Positions 25,468 through 32,969 of a stretch of 39,244 bases of DNA are shown here, in pieces. Location of the stretch: IMG/VR virus record IMGVR_UViG_3300042543_000481, positions 1-39,244 of that record; one strand, written 5' to 3'. The translations under genes and the position numbers were made by a program. This DNA is from a virus. The notes under the pieces are model-generated. The model did no database searches, was not told the DNA's origin, and saw only the letters and a list, made by a program, of their open reading frames with translations. Every line of letters begins with the position of its first letter. Position 1 is the first letter of the stretch.

Positions 25468-25475
25468 CTAAATAA
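25468..25475 (+). promoter_or_regulatory. T4-late-like promoter box CTAAATAA (plus strand)
   Basis: Ends 8 nt before the ATG at 25484; would drive the small gene and the large capsid-type gene at 25672. Divergent partner of the box at 25456-25463. Confidence 0.6.
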
Positions 25476-25483
25476 TTTAAGCC

Positions 25484-25675
25484 ATGAATAAAGCGGTTTT
25501 ATCCCATTTAAATAATCTTAGCAAACGTGCTGAAAAGATACATCAGCCTACCGTGGCCCAATACAAGCCATTTTCACCTTTTAGAACAAACACTGTTCAA
25601 AAAATTCAAGAAAATGTTTCTCCAAGTATTGGTTTTAAATTGTCTGACATTTTAAATAAATTAAACAAACCATGA
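25484..25675 (+). CDS. Small hypothetical protein ahead of the 1193-residue protein
   Basis: A 63-residue basic protein (MNKAVLSHLNNLSKRAEKIH; C-terminus IGFKLSDILNKLNKP). Two helices flank a Pro/Phe-rich linker (YKPFSPFRTN). The stop overlaps the next ATG (ATGA), so it is translated together with the large protein and is probably also a late virion or assembly factor. No family recognised. Confidence 0.6.
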   Translation: MNKAVLSHLNNLSKRAEKIHQPTVAQYKPFSPFRTNTVQKIQENVSPSIGFKLSDILNKLNKP

Positions 25676-28600
25676 AAATCTTTAATCAACTTCTAAATGA
25701 AGCGTTATCTGCTCAGGTAAATACAGATTATACTAGATTTCTTGTCGAGAAGCAATACGCCTTGACCAAAGAGACTGCTCGTATTTTGCTGGAACAGGAC
25801 GAAGATGAAGATGGTGATGGCGCTCCAGATGTTCCATTTACTAGAACATATAAAGGAAACAAAATATATGTTCATTTGGACGTAGGTGGTCGTCGTGAAA
25901 TACAAGTAGTAGACAGCTTGGACGATGCAAAGATTTTAGCAAGAAACTATGGAACTGGCATTGCATATGATAATAGTGGTAATGAATTAGATCTAAACGA
26001 AGCTTTAGAGGATGGAGTGGACAGAGATTATACTTCTTCGTTTAGACCACAGAAAAGAGATCGGACAAAATCTCCACTTTCAGCTAAAATGTCAAAAACT
26101 TATGAAACTCTCAGAGCAAAATTAGAAAAAGACATTGCAGCAAATGTCGCCGACATTACTGATAAAGAAGAGCAAATTGTTGGAAAGGGAAAAGGAAATG
26201 CGGAAAGTATTAAAAATTCTGCATTCTGGAAAGCTGTTTATGATGATCCCAGCCTTGCCTCTGTTTTAGATGTAGAAGAATATGAAAAATCGGGGTTTAA
26301 AGCAGACGAACCACTCAACATAAGAAAAGTTGGTGGACACACTTATGTTCCGTCAAGACAAATGGATCTCAGTGATCTTAAACCAGCTTCTCGTCCATAT
26401 GCTTCAGGAGAAGCCGTTGGTCCAGTAAATCCAGAAGATGTTCCAGATGTAAAATTTATTGCTCCGGCGCACCCAAGTTTTGAACAAAAAGGTGGATTTG
26501 AACAGACAGCTACAAAGGCGGCGCGCTGGTTTGAAAAGCCAGAAAATATTAAAACAGCGCTGAGCATGGGCATCGGCGTTGGAGGTGCTTTAGGTTTAGC
26601 CAGAGCAGGTCTCTCTGCCATACCAAAAGTTGGACCCAGCCTTGCACCTTGGCTTATCGGCGCTGCAGAAGTTGGTTTAGGTGGATTGTATGGAATGCAT
26701 CTTAAACAAGGTATCGAATCAGAAATCGAACAAGCAGAAAAAGGAAAGGGAGTGACTGTAGGGCAAGCTACTGCTGGTCAAGCTGCTGCTGAATTTCCTG
26801 TTGCCGCTGCAGGTGCAAAAATAGGTGGAGGAGTATTTAAACCTAGAACTCCAAGGCCAGCCGAGTTGGTAGAACCAAAAACCAAAGTAGCAAAACCTGA
26901 ATCACCAAAGACTGATACATCGGCGAGATGGGATGTTCCGGGAACTAAAGACTATTCTGCTATTCTTAGACAACAGAGAGAAACATTTAAGGGAGATCCT
27001 TCACTGGAACCCGCATCTGTAGCTATGTTGAGAGAGTTGCCAACAAGCTATGGTAGAGAAAGTGCTTTAGCAGCCAAATTTAAAATTGGAAAAGATAAAG
27101 TTTCTATGGGAGAAATGACTCCCGGCGAACGTATAAACACATGGAGAAATCTGTTTAGATTTGGCCCAAAGGGAGCTTCCAAAAAAACTCCAACGTCTGC
27201 TTTAGATAAATTTGAACTTGTTAATCCATTAGAAGCTAAACCAGAAACATTTGTTGAACCACAAACTCCATTTGCTCCCGAAGCTTCCAGTTCAGGAACT
27301 GCGATAACACTTCCAAGGGGATTCCGAGGAAGACCGCCAAACTTTGTAGGATTCCCCTTTACTCCTCCTGCAGCATTACCAAAAAGACCATCAGAATTTG
27401 AATCTCCTGCAGATTATCAACGATCAAAAGAGGAAAACTTAGGTAGGGCTTTAACTGATAAAGAAGCAAAGGCATCTGCAGAAGAATTTGCAAAAGATTT
27501 AAGACAGGTTGAGGCTTCTAGAGTATCAGATAGAAGCACGCTTTTTGGAGACAGAGGTCCTGTCGCAATGAGTTCTACCGGAACTCCAAGTCGGGCTTCT
27601 GTGCTCGCAAGGATTCAACAATCTCCAGTCACTAAAGCAGCAGGGGTGATGGCTTCTGTTCCAAGTGTAGCCGACATGGCAGCAAAAGAAGCGTCTACAA
27701 TTCCTGCAATAGTTGCAAGAGCACTTGAAACAACACGAACCCCTGCTGAACCGGCAGGTGTTCTACGGACTGCATACAGAGAATTAAAAGTACCAGAAGT
27801 AAAAACAGGCAAACCAGTAGAAGCACCCAAAATAGAAGCACCATCTTCAAAAGATATACCGGCTGGTTATGGGTTAATGAATCAGCCTGCAGATATTTCT
27901 CAATTTCCTGATGATGAGCCAGTTAGTTATGAATTGATGAATCAGCCTATGGAATTACCTCCTTCTTCGGATGAAGAAAAAACAGATTCTCCAGTTGCCG
28001 TTCCAGCTAACAGACCAAAAGCTTTACCGCAGCCGTCTGCAACACCAAGTACTGAAGCTCCAACCGCTTCACAGCAATCTCTTTTAAATGCAATTAAATC
28101 TGCCAGAAAAAACATAAAACTAGTTTCTGCTAAACCATCTGAGACTCCAGAAGCAATACCAGACCGTTCTATGGATTCTGTTGAAGCCGCTAGAGCTGCT
28201 GCTTCTTGGAGAGCACCTGAAAAATCAACAATATCTTTTGGCACTTCTGGTAAACCTAGTGGGTCTGATGGGGTAGCACTTCAACCACCAAAAATAGAAA
28301 CTTTAAAACCAACAAAAGACGAAATAAAATCTTTTGCTGATTTGTTTAAATATCAAGTGGGGGGAGATGTTCCTTTGGATCGTTCTATGGATTCTGTTGA
28401 AGCCGCTAGATCCAATATTAAATGGCCAACTCCACCAGATCGTTCTATGGATTCTGTTGAAGCCGCTAGAGCTGCTGCTTCTTGGAGAGCACCTGAAAAA
28501 TCAACAATATCTTTTGGCACTTCTGGTAAACCTAGTGGGTCTGATGGGGTAGCACTTCAACCACCAAAAATAGAAACTTTAAAACCAACAAAAGAAGATA

Positions 28601-29253
28601 TTAAAAAGTTTACAGATCTATTTAAATACGAAATTGGTGGAACAAGTCTTCCTCCAGATCGTTCTATGGATGATATTGAAGCCGCTAGATCTAATGTCAA
28701 GTGGGCTACACCGCCAGATCGTTCTATGGATGAAATTGAAGCTGCAAGAGCCCAAGCAAAGTGGCCTACACCTCCAGATCGCTCTATGGATGATGTTGAA
28801 GCTGCCAGAGCTCAAGCAAAGTGGGCTGCATCACCAGATCGTTCTATGGATGAAATTGAAGCTGCAAGAGCCCAAGCAAAGTGGGTCGATGATTCCATAA
28901 AGGCCGAAGCACCTAAAAAAGAAGTATCAAAAGAAATACCTGATAACTCTCAAAATCAAAACCAAACTTCCGGAGTTAGCGATTCTATAATTGCAGTTGC
29001 TCCAGTTGTTCAGGCAATTTTGAATCAAATTAGACAGTCTGGAAGTGGCAATACTAACAGAGGCACTCCAAATAGAAAAATATCAAGAAACGAACCACCA
29101 ACACCAAAAGCTGGGGGAATTCCTTTTGGAGGTAGTGACGTTACAGGAACTGAACCAGCCGAGTCAGCATCAGCATCTAAGCCCGGTCCAGACAATTGGG
29201 ATCTCTTTATGAAACAAATTTACGGTAAGAAAGCAGCAACTCTCACTAAATAA
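25672..29253 (+). CDS. Large repeat-containing protein with capsid-targeting-like N-terminus
   Basis: A 1193-residue protein with no recognised enzyme motif. The N-terminus MKIFNQLLNEALSAQ resembles the T4 capsid targeting sequence (IPIII: MKTYQEFIAEA) with a prohead-protease-type site LNE|A after residue 10 and another LNE|A after 110. Residues about 290-345 form a Gly/Ala-rich hydrophobic region (GIGVGGALGLARAG, LIGAAEVGLGGLYG) that could enter membranes. The C-terminal third is Pro/Ser/Thr-rich and holds seven RSMDxxEAAR repeats. A late promoter lies upstream. The best guess is an internal or ejected virion protein; an outer structural protein is the alternative. Confidence 0.7.
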   Translation: MKIFNQLLNEALSAQVNTDYTRFLVEKQYALTKETARILLEQDEDEDGDGAPDVPFTRTYKGNKIYVHLDVGGRREIQVVDSLDDAKILARNYGTGIAYDNSGNELDLNEALEDGVDRDYTSSFRPQKRDRTKSPLSAKMSKTYETLRAKLEKDIAANVADITDKEEQIVGKGKGNAESIKNSAFWKAVYDDPSLASVLDVEEYEKSGFKADEPLNIRKVGGHTYVPSRQMDLSDLKPASRPYASGEAVGPVNPEDVPDVKFIAPAHPSFEQKGGFEQTATKAARWFEKPENIKTALSMGIGVGGALGLARAGLSAIPKVGPSLAPWLIGAAEVGLGGLYGMHLKQGIESEIEQAEKGKGVTVGQATAGQAAAEFPVAAAGAKIGGGVFKPRTPRPAELVEPKTKVAKPESPKTDTSARWDVPGTKDYSAILRQQRETFKGDPSLEPASVAMLRELPTSYGRESALAAKFKIGKDKVSMGEMTPGERINTWRNLFRFGPKGASKKTPTSALDKFELVNPLEAKPETFVEPQTPFAPEASSSGTAITLPRGFRGRPPNFVGFPFTPPAALPKRPSEFESPADYQRSKEENLGRALTDKEAKASAEEFAKDLRQVEASRVSDRSTLFGDRGPVAMSSTGTPSRASVLARIQQSPVTKAAGVMASVPSVADMAAKEASTIPAIVARALETTRTPAEPAGVLRTAYRELKVPEVKTGKPVEAPKIEAPSSKDIPAGYGLMNQPADISQFPDDEPVSYELMNQPMELPPSSDEEKTDSPVAVPANRPKALPQPSATPSTEAPTASQQSLLNAIKSARKNIKLVSAKPSETPEAIPDRSMDSVEAARAAASWRAPEKSTISFGTSGKPSGSDGVALQPPKIETLKPTKDEIKSFADLFKYQVGGDVPLDRSMDSVEAARSNIKWPTPPDRSMDSVEAARAAASWRAPEKSTISFGTSGKPSGSDGVALQPPKIETLKPTKEDIKKFTDLFKYEIGGTSLPPDRSMDDIEAARSNVKWATPPDRSMDEIEAARAQAKWPTPPDRSMDDVEAARAQAKWAASPDRSMDEIEAARAQAKWVDDSIKAEAPKKEVSKEIPDNSQNQNQTSGVSDSIIAVAPVVQAILNQIRQSGSGNTNRGTPNRKISRNEPPTPKAGGIPFGGSDVTGTEPAESASASKPGPDNWDLFMKQIYGKKAATLTK
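28165..28319 (+). repeat. 155-bp perfect direct repeat, copy 1
   Basis: Identical base for base to 28441-28595 (offset 276). It encodes an RSMDSVEAAR unit plus an EKSTISFGTSGKPSG linker. Identity at synonymous positions points to a recent duplication or ongoing gene conversion inside the 25672 gene. Confidence 0.95.
28441..28595 (+). repeat. 155-bp perfect direct repeat, copy 2
   Basis: Second copy of 28165-28319. The frame is kept, so homologous recombination between copies would add or remove 92 residues without a frameshift, making length variants of the large protein likely in a population. Confidence 0.95.
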
Positions 29254-29254
29254 C

Positions 29255-29283
29255 TTGTATTTGTTGTGATCTTTTGATATAAT
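29255..29283 (+). promoter_or_regulatory. Sigma70-type promoter of the exonuclease gene
   Basis: TTGTAT at 29255-29260, a 17-nt spacer and TATAAT at 29278-29283. Here a normal leader follows with ribosome site TAAGGA (29286-29291) before the GTG start. It marks a switch from late virion genes to an early or middle nuclease gene. Confidence 0.75.
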
Positions 29284-29296
29284 TGTAAGGAATAAA

Positions 29297-29971
29297 GTGT
29301 TACCTGTTAAAAAATATAATCACGATACTATCTCTATTACTGGCAGTCTTCAAGAAGCCACAACTGAGTCTGGGCGATCATACGCTACTCCCGAAGGAAC
29401 TTTTCCATCGGTGACTACTGTTGTTGGTTTTGAAAAACAAAAGTTTTTTGCTGAGTGGAGAAAGAAGAATCCAAAAGAAAGTTTGCGCGTAACCAAACGC
29501 GGAACGGACTTTCATGCACTTATTGAAAAATATGTCAACAACGAAGATATAAATTTTGATGAACTTATGCCAAATATGTTGGACATTTTTGTCCTCATGC
29601 AACCCCTATTGCATCGCATAGACAATATTCGAATGATAGAAGCCCCATTGTGGTCTTCGTTGCTAGAATTGGCCGGAAGAACAGATTGTATTGCTGATTT
29701 TGACGGAGTGTTGTCTATCATTGACTACAAAGCAAGTACAAAAGAAAAAAGAAAACAAGATATTGAAAATTATTTTATGCAAGCTACTGCGTATGCAATG
29801 ATGTTGCAAGAACGCACAGGCATAAAAGTTGAACAATTTGTAATTTTGATTGCGTGCGAAGATGGCACTTCACAGGTGTTTATCGATAAGCCCATCAATT
29901 ATGTCAAAAAACTAAGCGACATTATACACAAATATAAGGACCACGTCAATGCACAAAGAGCGAATAGTTGA
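29297..29971 (+). CDS. PD-(D/E)XK exonuclease, MGME1/Cas4-like
   Basis: A 224-residue single-strand-type exonuclease of the RecB/Cas4/MGME1 group. Motifs: RGTDFHALIEKYV with H73, GRTDCIADFDG with D130, then SIIDYKAST giving D143 and K145, and MQATAYAMM with Q162/Y166, the full motif set of the family. The start codon is GTG with TAAGGA in front. It likely trims or recycles DNA during recombination or host DNA breakdown. It has its own sigma70-type promoter and overlaps the next gene by 23 nt. Confidence 0.88.
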   Translation: MLPVKKYNHDTISITGSLQEATTESGRSYATPEGTFPSVTTVVGFEKQKFFAEWRKKNPKESLRVTKRGTDFHALIEKYVNNEDINFDELMPNMLDIFVLMQPLLHRIDNIRMIEAPLWSSLLELAGRTDCIADFDGVLSIIDYKASTKEKRKQDIENYFMQATAYAMMLQERTGIKVEQFVILIACEDGTSQVFIDKPINYVKKLSDIIHKYKDHVNAQRANS

Positions 29972-30587
29972 TATTGCGGAAAGAGTAAACAAACGTAACA
30001 CAAAATTATGGTTTATGATGAACGAAAATTCTCGTTCATCTTTGCACCGAGAACAGTTTGTAAACGCAAATGGCGGTATGTTTTACCAGAATGACCGCGG
30101 TGAATGGCTATGGCGAAGCGAATTTTTGGTAAAAAACGGATACTGGCTAATGCGACAAGATACCGGAGAAAAGGTATTCTTTGAAAATATGAGTGAGTTC
30201 TGCCGAAAGCATGATCTATCCATTGTAAAGATATGTGAGATCATGAACGGTAAGCGCAAGAGCTACAAGGGGTGGGTGCCAGTAGAGGTTCGTCCTGTGA
30301 AAGATGGTCCCGGATCACACAAGAATATAGGCGAAAACCCGGACAACAAACCAAAATATGAGGTTGTATACCAGACAGCAATCTTCAAAAACTGGCTAAC
30401 CAATGAAATTGTGCTAGTTACCAATATTCCGGACTTTGCCAAAAAAATTGATGGTGACTTCAAAGAACTGTACAATTTAGCACAAGGTAAAAAGAAATTC
30501 TACAAAGAATGGACGCTTGCCACCTCCACTGAAGCTCCCCCGGCAGTCACTAAGGTCAAAAAGAAAGTTTCCAAGAAGGAAACCTAA
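29949..30587 (+). CDS. DNA-binding-type protein with two NUMOD-like repeats
   Basis: A 212-residue basic protein. FENMSEFCRKHDLSIVKICE followed by IMNGKRKSYKGW (about 77-108) matches the NUMOD/IENR1-like helix pair found in homing endonucleases, where it grips DNA. A second, diverged copy is VTNIPDFAKKIDGDFKELYN followed by LAQGKKKFYKEW (about 157-190). No nuclease domain is present. The tail is Lys-rich. The start overlaps the exonuclease gene. It may be a stripped-down homing enzyme or a phage regulator; I favour a DNA-binding role without being sure of the target. Confidence 0.65.
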   Translation: MHKERIVDIAERVNKRNTKLWFMMNENSRSSLHREQFVNANGGMFYQNDRGEWLWRSEFLVKNGYWLMRQDTGEKVFFENMSEFCRKHDLSIVKICEIMNGKRKSYKGWVPVEVRPVKDGPGSHKNIGENPDNKPKYEVVYQTAIFKNWLTNEIVLVTNIPDFAKKIDGDFKELYNLAQGKKKFYKEWTLATSTEAPPAVTKVKKKVSKKET

Positions 30588-30591
30588 ATAT
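30584..30591 (+). promoter_or_regulatory. T4-late-like promoter box CTAAATAT
   Basis: Overlaps the stop codon of the NUMOD-like gene (30585-30587) and ends 8 nt before ATG 30600, which has no ribosome site. Same geometry as the other late boxes here. Confidence 0.6.
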
Positions 30592-30599
30592 TATGACCA

Positions 30600-32969
30600 A
30601 TGGACTTTACATCAAAAATCTTAAAATACATCTTTGAAGCGACCTCAAATGAGCCGATAGACACAGGCACAAGTCTCCGTAAGGAGACTAAAATGTCTTC
30701 CGCGACAGATAAGCGTAGTCGTGATGCTGCCCGTAAGCGTGCAGAGCGTGCATCCAAACCAAAAAAGAGTCAGCTATCCTCTGCTGAATTAATTACACAG
30801 GTTATAGCTGTCCGTACAGGTGAAGGTGCTACCGAGCTAATTTACAAAGATTCGTATAATCCAAATTACCACGAACTTATCAATCCAGAAAAAGATCTGT
30901 CGATTGAGGATGCTAAGGCATACACCAAAGATGAAACCTTCATTCAGACTCAAGCATCACAGCAACTCTTCGGCGACCTAAAGAAGAAGGCAGAAGCCCA
31001 AGAACGTAAACGAGCTTCTGACGAGGTAAAGGCAGCAGAAGGCGAAGAGGGTGGGGAGCCAGGTCCCGAGGTAGAAGAGCCAAAGTTTGTTAAGCCTAAG
31101 AAGATGTCCATCCAAGACCTGCTCGCTAGCATGTCTGGAATGGAAGCTGGGCAACTTGGTTCTATTCCATTCGAATTACGCCAAGAGTACTTTTTGCAAA
31201 ACCGAGATCCAATGGATGCTGAGGACTTTGATAACCTCACATTCGAAACGGTTGCAAATAAATTTGGTATTACAAAAGTAGATCTTCCTTTTAACGAACA
31301 AGTTAAGAATGCTTTGATCATGATGTCTCGGATTAAGGCTGGTGCTTCTGACCAAGAGCTGTCTTTCGTAACTAACTTGAAGAATGGAATGTTTACTCAA
31401 TTCGGTCGTGAAGCCTTTGAACAAGCCAAAAAGATTTTGTCACAAGTTGGGGACGAGTGTCTACAACTTATGGTTTCTGCTTCAGAAGCTGGTCTTGCTG
31501 GTGTTTCTGCCGAAGGTAAGACAGACTTCAAGTGTGGTGGAATAAAATTTGCCGTAAATGCACAGGGTGAAATTTCTTTGTCCAGCGGTGATCCTACTCA
31601 ACAAGGCAAAGAAGTAAAGAAAAACATTCAACGTAGCTTGGTTCAAACCATGCAGGATCCTAGCTTGGCAGAAAGAGATCCAATCTACCGAGAAGCCATC
31701 AGCACAGTGAATGATATGATGGCTATGGCGCCAACTGGTCTGATCAGCGATTCCTCATTTGAGCAACTGTCAAAGGATCCAAACGTATTTGCATTTATGC
31801 AGAATGAGCCAGTTATCTCTGCTACCGGTCAAAACTTAGGACCAATGGTAATGCCAAGTGGAGAATTAAATCCTGCAATTTCTTATAAGAAGTTTGAAAG
31901 CGACATGGAAAGAGTCGTAGATCGATTTATTGCGCAAGAGAAAGGCAAAAAAGCTCCATTCATGCGTTCCTTTGTAAAGGCTGCTGTATCCAATCAAATT
32001 CGGGGTGATGGTTCAGCTGATCCAGAGTCTACCCCATCTCACTTGGTTACTAGTGATGGTATTTTCCCAATGAGTGATGAGTATTTCTCCTCAGTCTCTA
32101 GTAACAGTGACATTAATATTTCAAAGGCAAATGGCAAGGACAAAGGCAAAAATCACGATATTAATAAGTTTAAAGTAATGATTGAGCAGGCTCAAGTCAT
32201 GCCAATGGATCCGAATCAACAAATTCGCGATTTAATTGCCTCGGTCCTCACCCCAGTTGGTGCATCTCCGATTGAAGTTTTAGCAAATACACTCACTAAA
32301 AACTACAACTTTGACATGAATGTCAGCCTGTTGCCGGGAGTTAAGCCAAAAGACATTCACGGAGTAGAGTACAATTATATAAATGTTCAAGGCAAAAAGT
32401 TTAAAATTCCAGTAATCCGCGATCAAGAACTTGTTGCTGCAAAAATAGAAGAATCTTATCTAGCAGCCAATGATATTCTTTTGGAAAGCATGGAAAACAA
32501 TGATGTTTTGCGAGCCATATACTTTACAAAAATAATTAATTTTGATCAAGCAGAATCAATTGTTGCTAGCAGGAAGATGTCATTACATGAAGCTACTTCC
32601 ATCTTGGGTCAATTGGTAAATGTTGTAGCAGAAGCAATTGCATCCAGACCATCGGCGTTGTCAGAGTGCATAGAGTACATAGAAGAATCAAAGAAAAGAA
32701 AGCGCAATTACAAAAGAGAGTATAAACTGTTCCACGGCAAGCCATCTCAAATTAAAAAGCGTGCAAAGCGCGTTCAAGCTCGCCGCGACATGGAAGATGA
32801 AGGCAAAGTACACAAAGGTGACGGCAAAGATGTAGACCACAAAAAGCCTTTGCGCAATGGTGGAACCAGTGCTCGTAAGAATTTACGGGTAAGAGATCGC
32901 GGTGAGAACCGTTCTGACAATGGTAAATATAAAGGTCAACCCGCAGACAAACCAAGGACAGATGAATGA
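30600..32969 (+). CDS. Large virion-type protein with HNH-like C-terminal domain
   Basis: A 789-residue protein. The N-terminus MDFTSKILKYIFEATSNE resembles a capsid targeting peptide with a prohead-protease-type IFE|A site. A second in-frame start at 30693 has a strong AAGGAG, but that lies inside a hairpin. The middle is helical and acidic with no known motif. The last 90 residues are very basic and end with KGDGKDVDHKKPLRNGG, then SARKNLRVRDRGENRSDN: the HNH-like pattern of many phage proteins, lacking the zinc CxxC pairs. It may package with DNA as an internal protein or nuclease. It overlaps the next gene by 4 nt. Confidence 0.7.
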   Translation: MDFTSKILKYIFEATSNEPIDTGTSLRKETKMSSATDKRSRDAARKRAERASKPKKSQLSSAELITQVIAVRTGEGATELIYKDSYNPNYHELINPEKDLSIEDAKAYTKDETFIQTQASQQLFGDLKKKAEAQERKRASDEVKAAEGEEGGEPGPEVEEPKFVKPKKMSIQDLLASMSGMEAGQLGSIPFELRQEYFLQNRDPMDAEDFDNLTFETVANKFGITKVDLPFNEQVKNALIMMSRIKAGASDQELSFVTNLKNGMFTQFGREAFEQAKKILSQVGDECLQLMVSASEAGLAGVSAEGKTDFKCGGIKFAVNAQGEISLSSGDPTQQGKEVKKNIQRSLVQTMQDPSLAERDPIYREAISTVNDMMAMAPTGLISDSSFEQLSKDPNVFAFMQNEPVISATGQNLGPMVMPSGELNPAISYKKFESDMERVVDRFIAQEKGKKAPFMRSFVKAAVSNQIRGDGSADPESTPSHLVTSDGIFPMSDEYFSSVSSNSDINISKANGKDKGKNHDINKFKVMIEQAQVMPMDPNQQIRDLIASVLTPVGASPIEVLANTLTKNYNFDMNVSLLPGVKPKDIHGVEYNYINVQGKKFKIPVIRDQELVAAKIEESYLAANDILLESMENNDVLRAIYFTKIINFDQAESIVASRKMSLHEATSILGQLVNVVAEAIASRPSALSECIEYIEESKKRKRNYKREYKLFHGKPSQIKKRAKRVQARRDMEDEGKVHKGDGKDVDHKKPLRNGGTSARKNLRVRDRGENRSDNGKYKGQPADKPRTDE
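30673..30688 (+). promoter_or_regulatory. Hairpin that sequesters the AAGGAG site of an internal start
   Basis: GTCTCC-GTAA-GGAGAC: a 6-bp stem closed by a GNRA-type tetraloop. The 3' arm contains the GGAG that pairs with 16S rRNA for the in-frame ATG at 30693. In RNA the site would be hidden until unfolded, for example by ribosomes coming from 30600. Confidence 0.6.

Larger units (their letters stand above)
28162..28881 (+). repeat. Seven in-frame PDRSMDxxEAARxxxxW motif repeats
   Basis: Seven copies of a 17-residue motif (PDRSMD[SDE][VI]EAAR[AS]xxxW; one starts LDRSMD). The last four are spaced every 20 residues from 28657; the first three are separated by longer linkers. The regular acidic-basic pattern and terminal Trp suggest a short helical binding module repeated in a flexible region. 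Confidence 0.85.

Noticed and set aside
28162-28881. Repeat array considered as CRISPR
   Set aside because: Repeats are in-frame coding units of unequal spacing, not palindromic short repeats with unique spacers.
29246-29253. CTAAATAA at the end of the 1193-residue gene
   Set aside because: It is the last codons plus stop; the following gene has its own sigma70-type promoter and start 43 nt further, so a late promoter is not needed.
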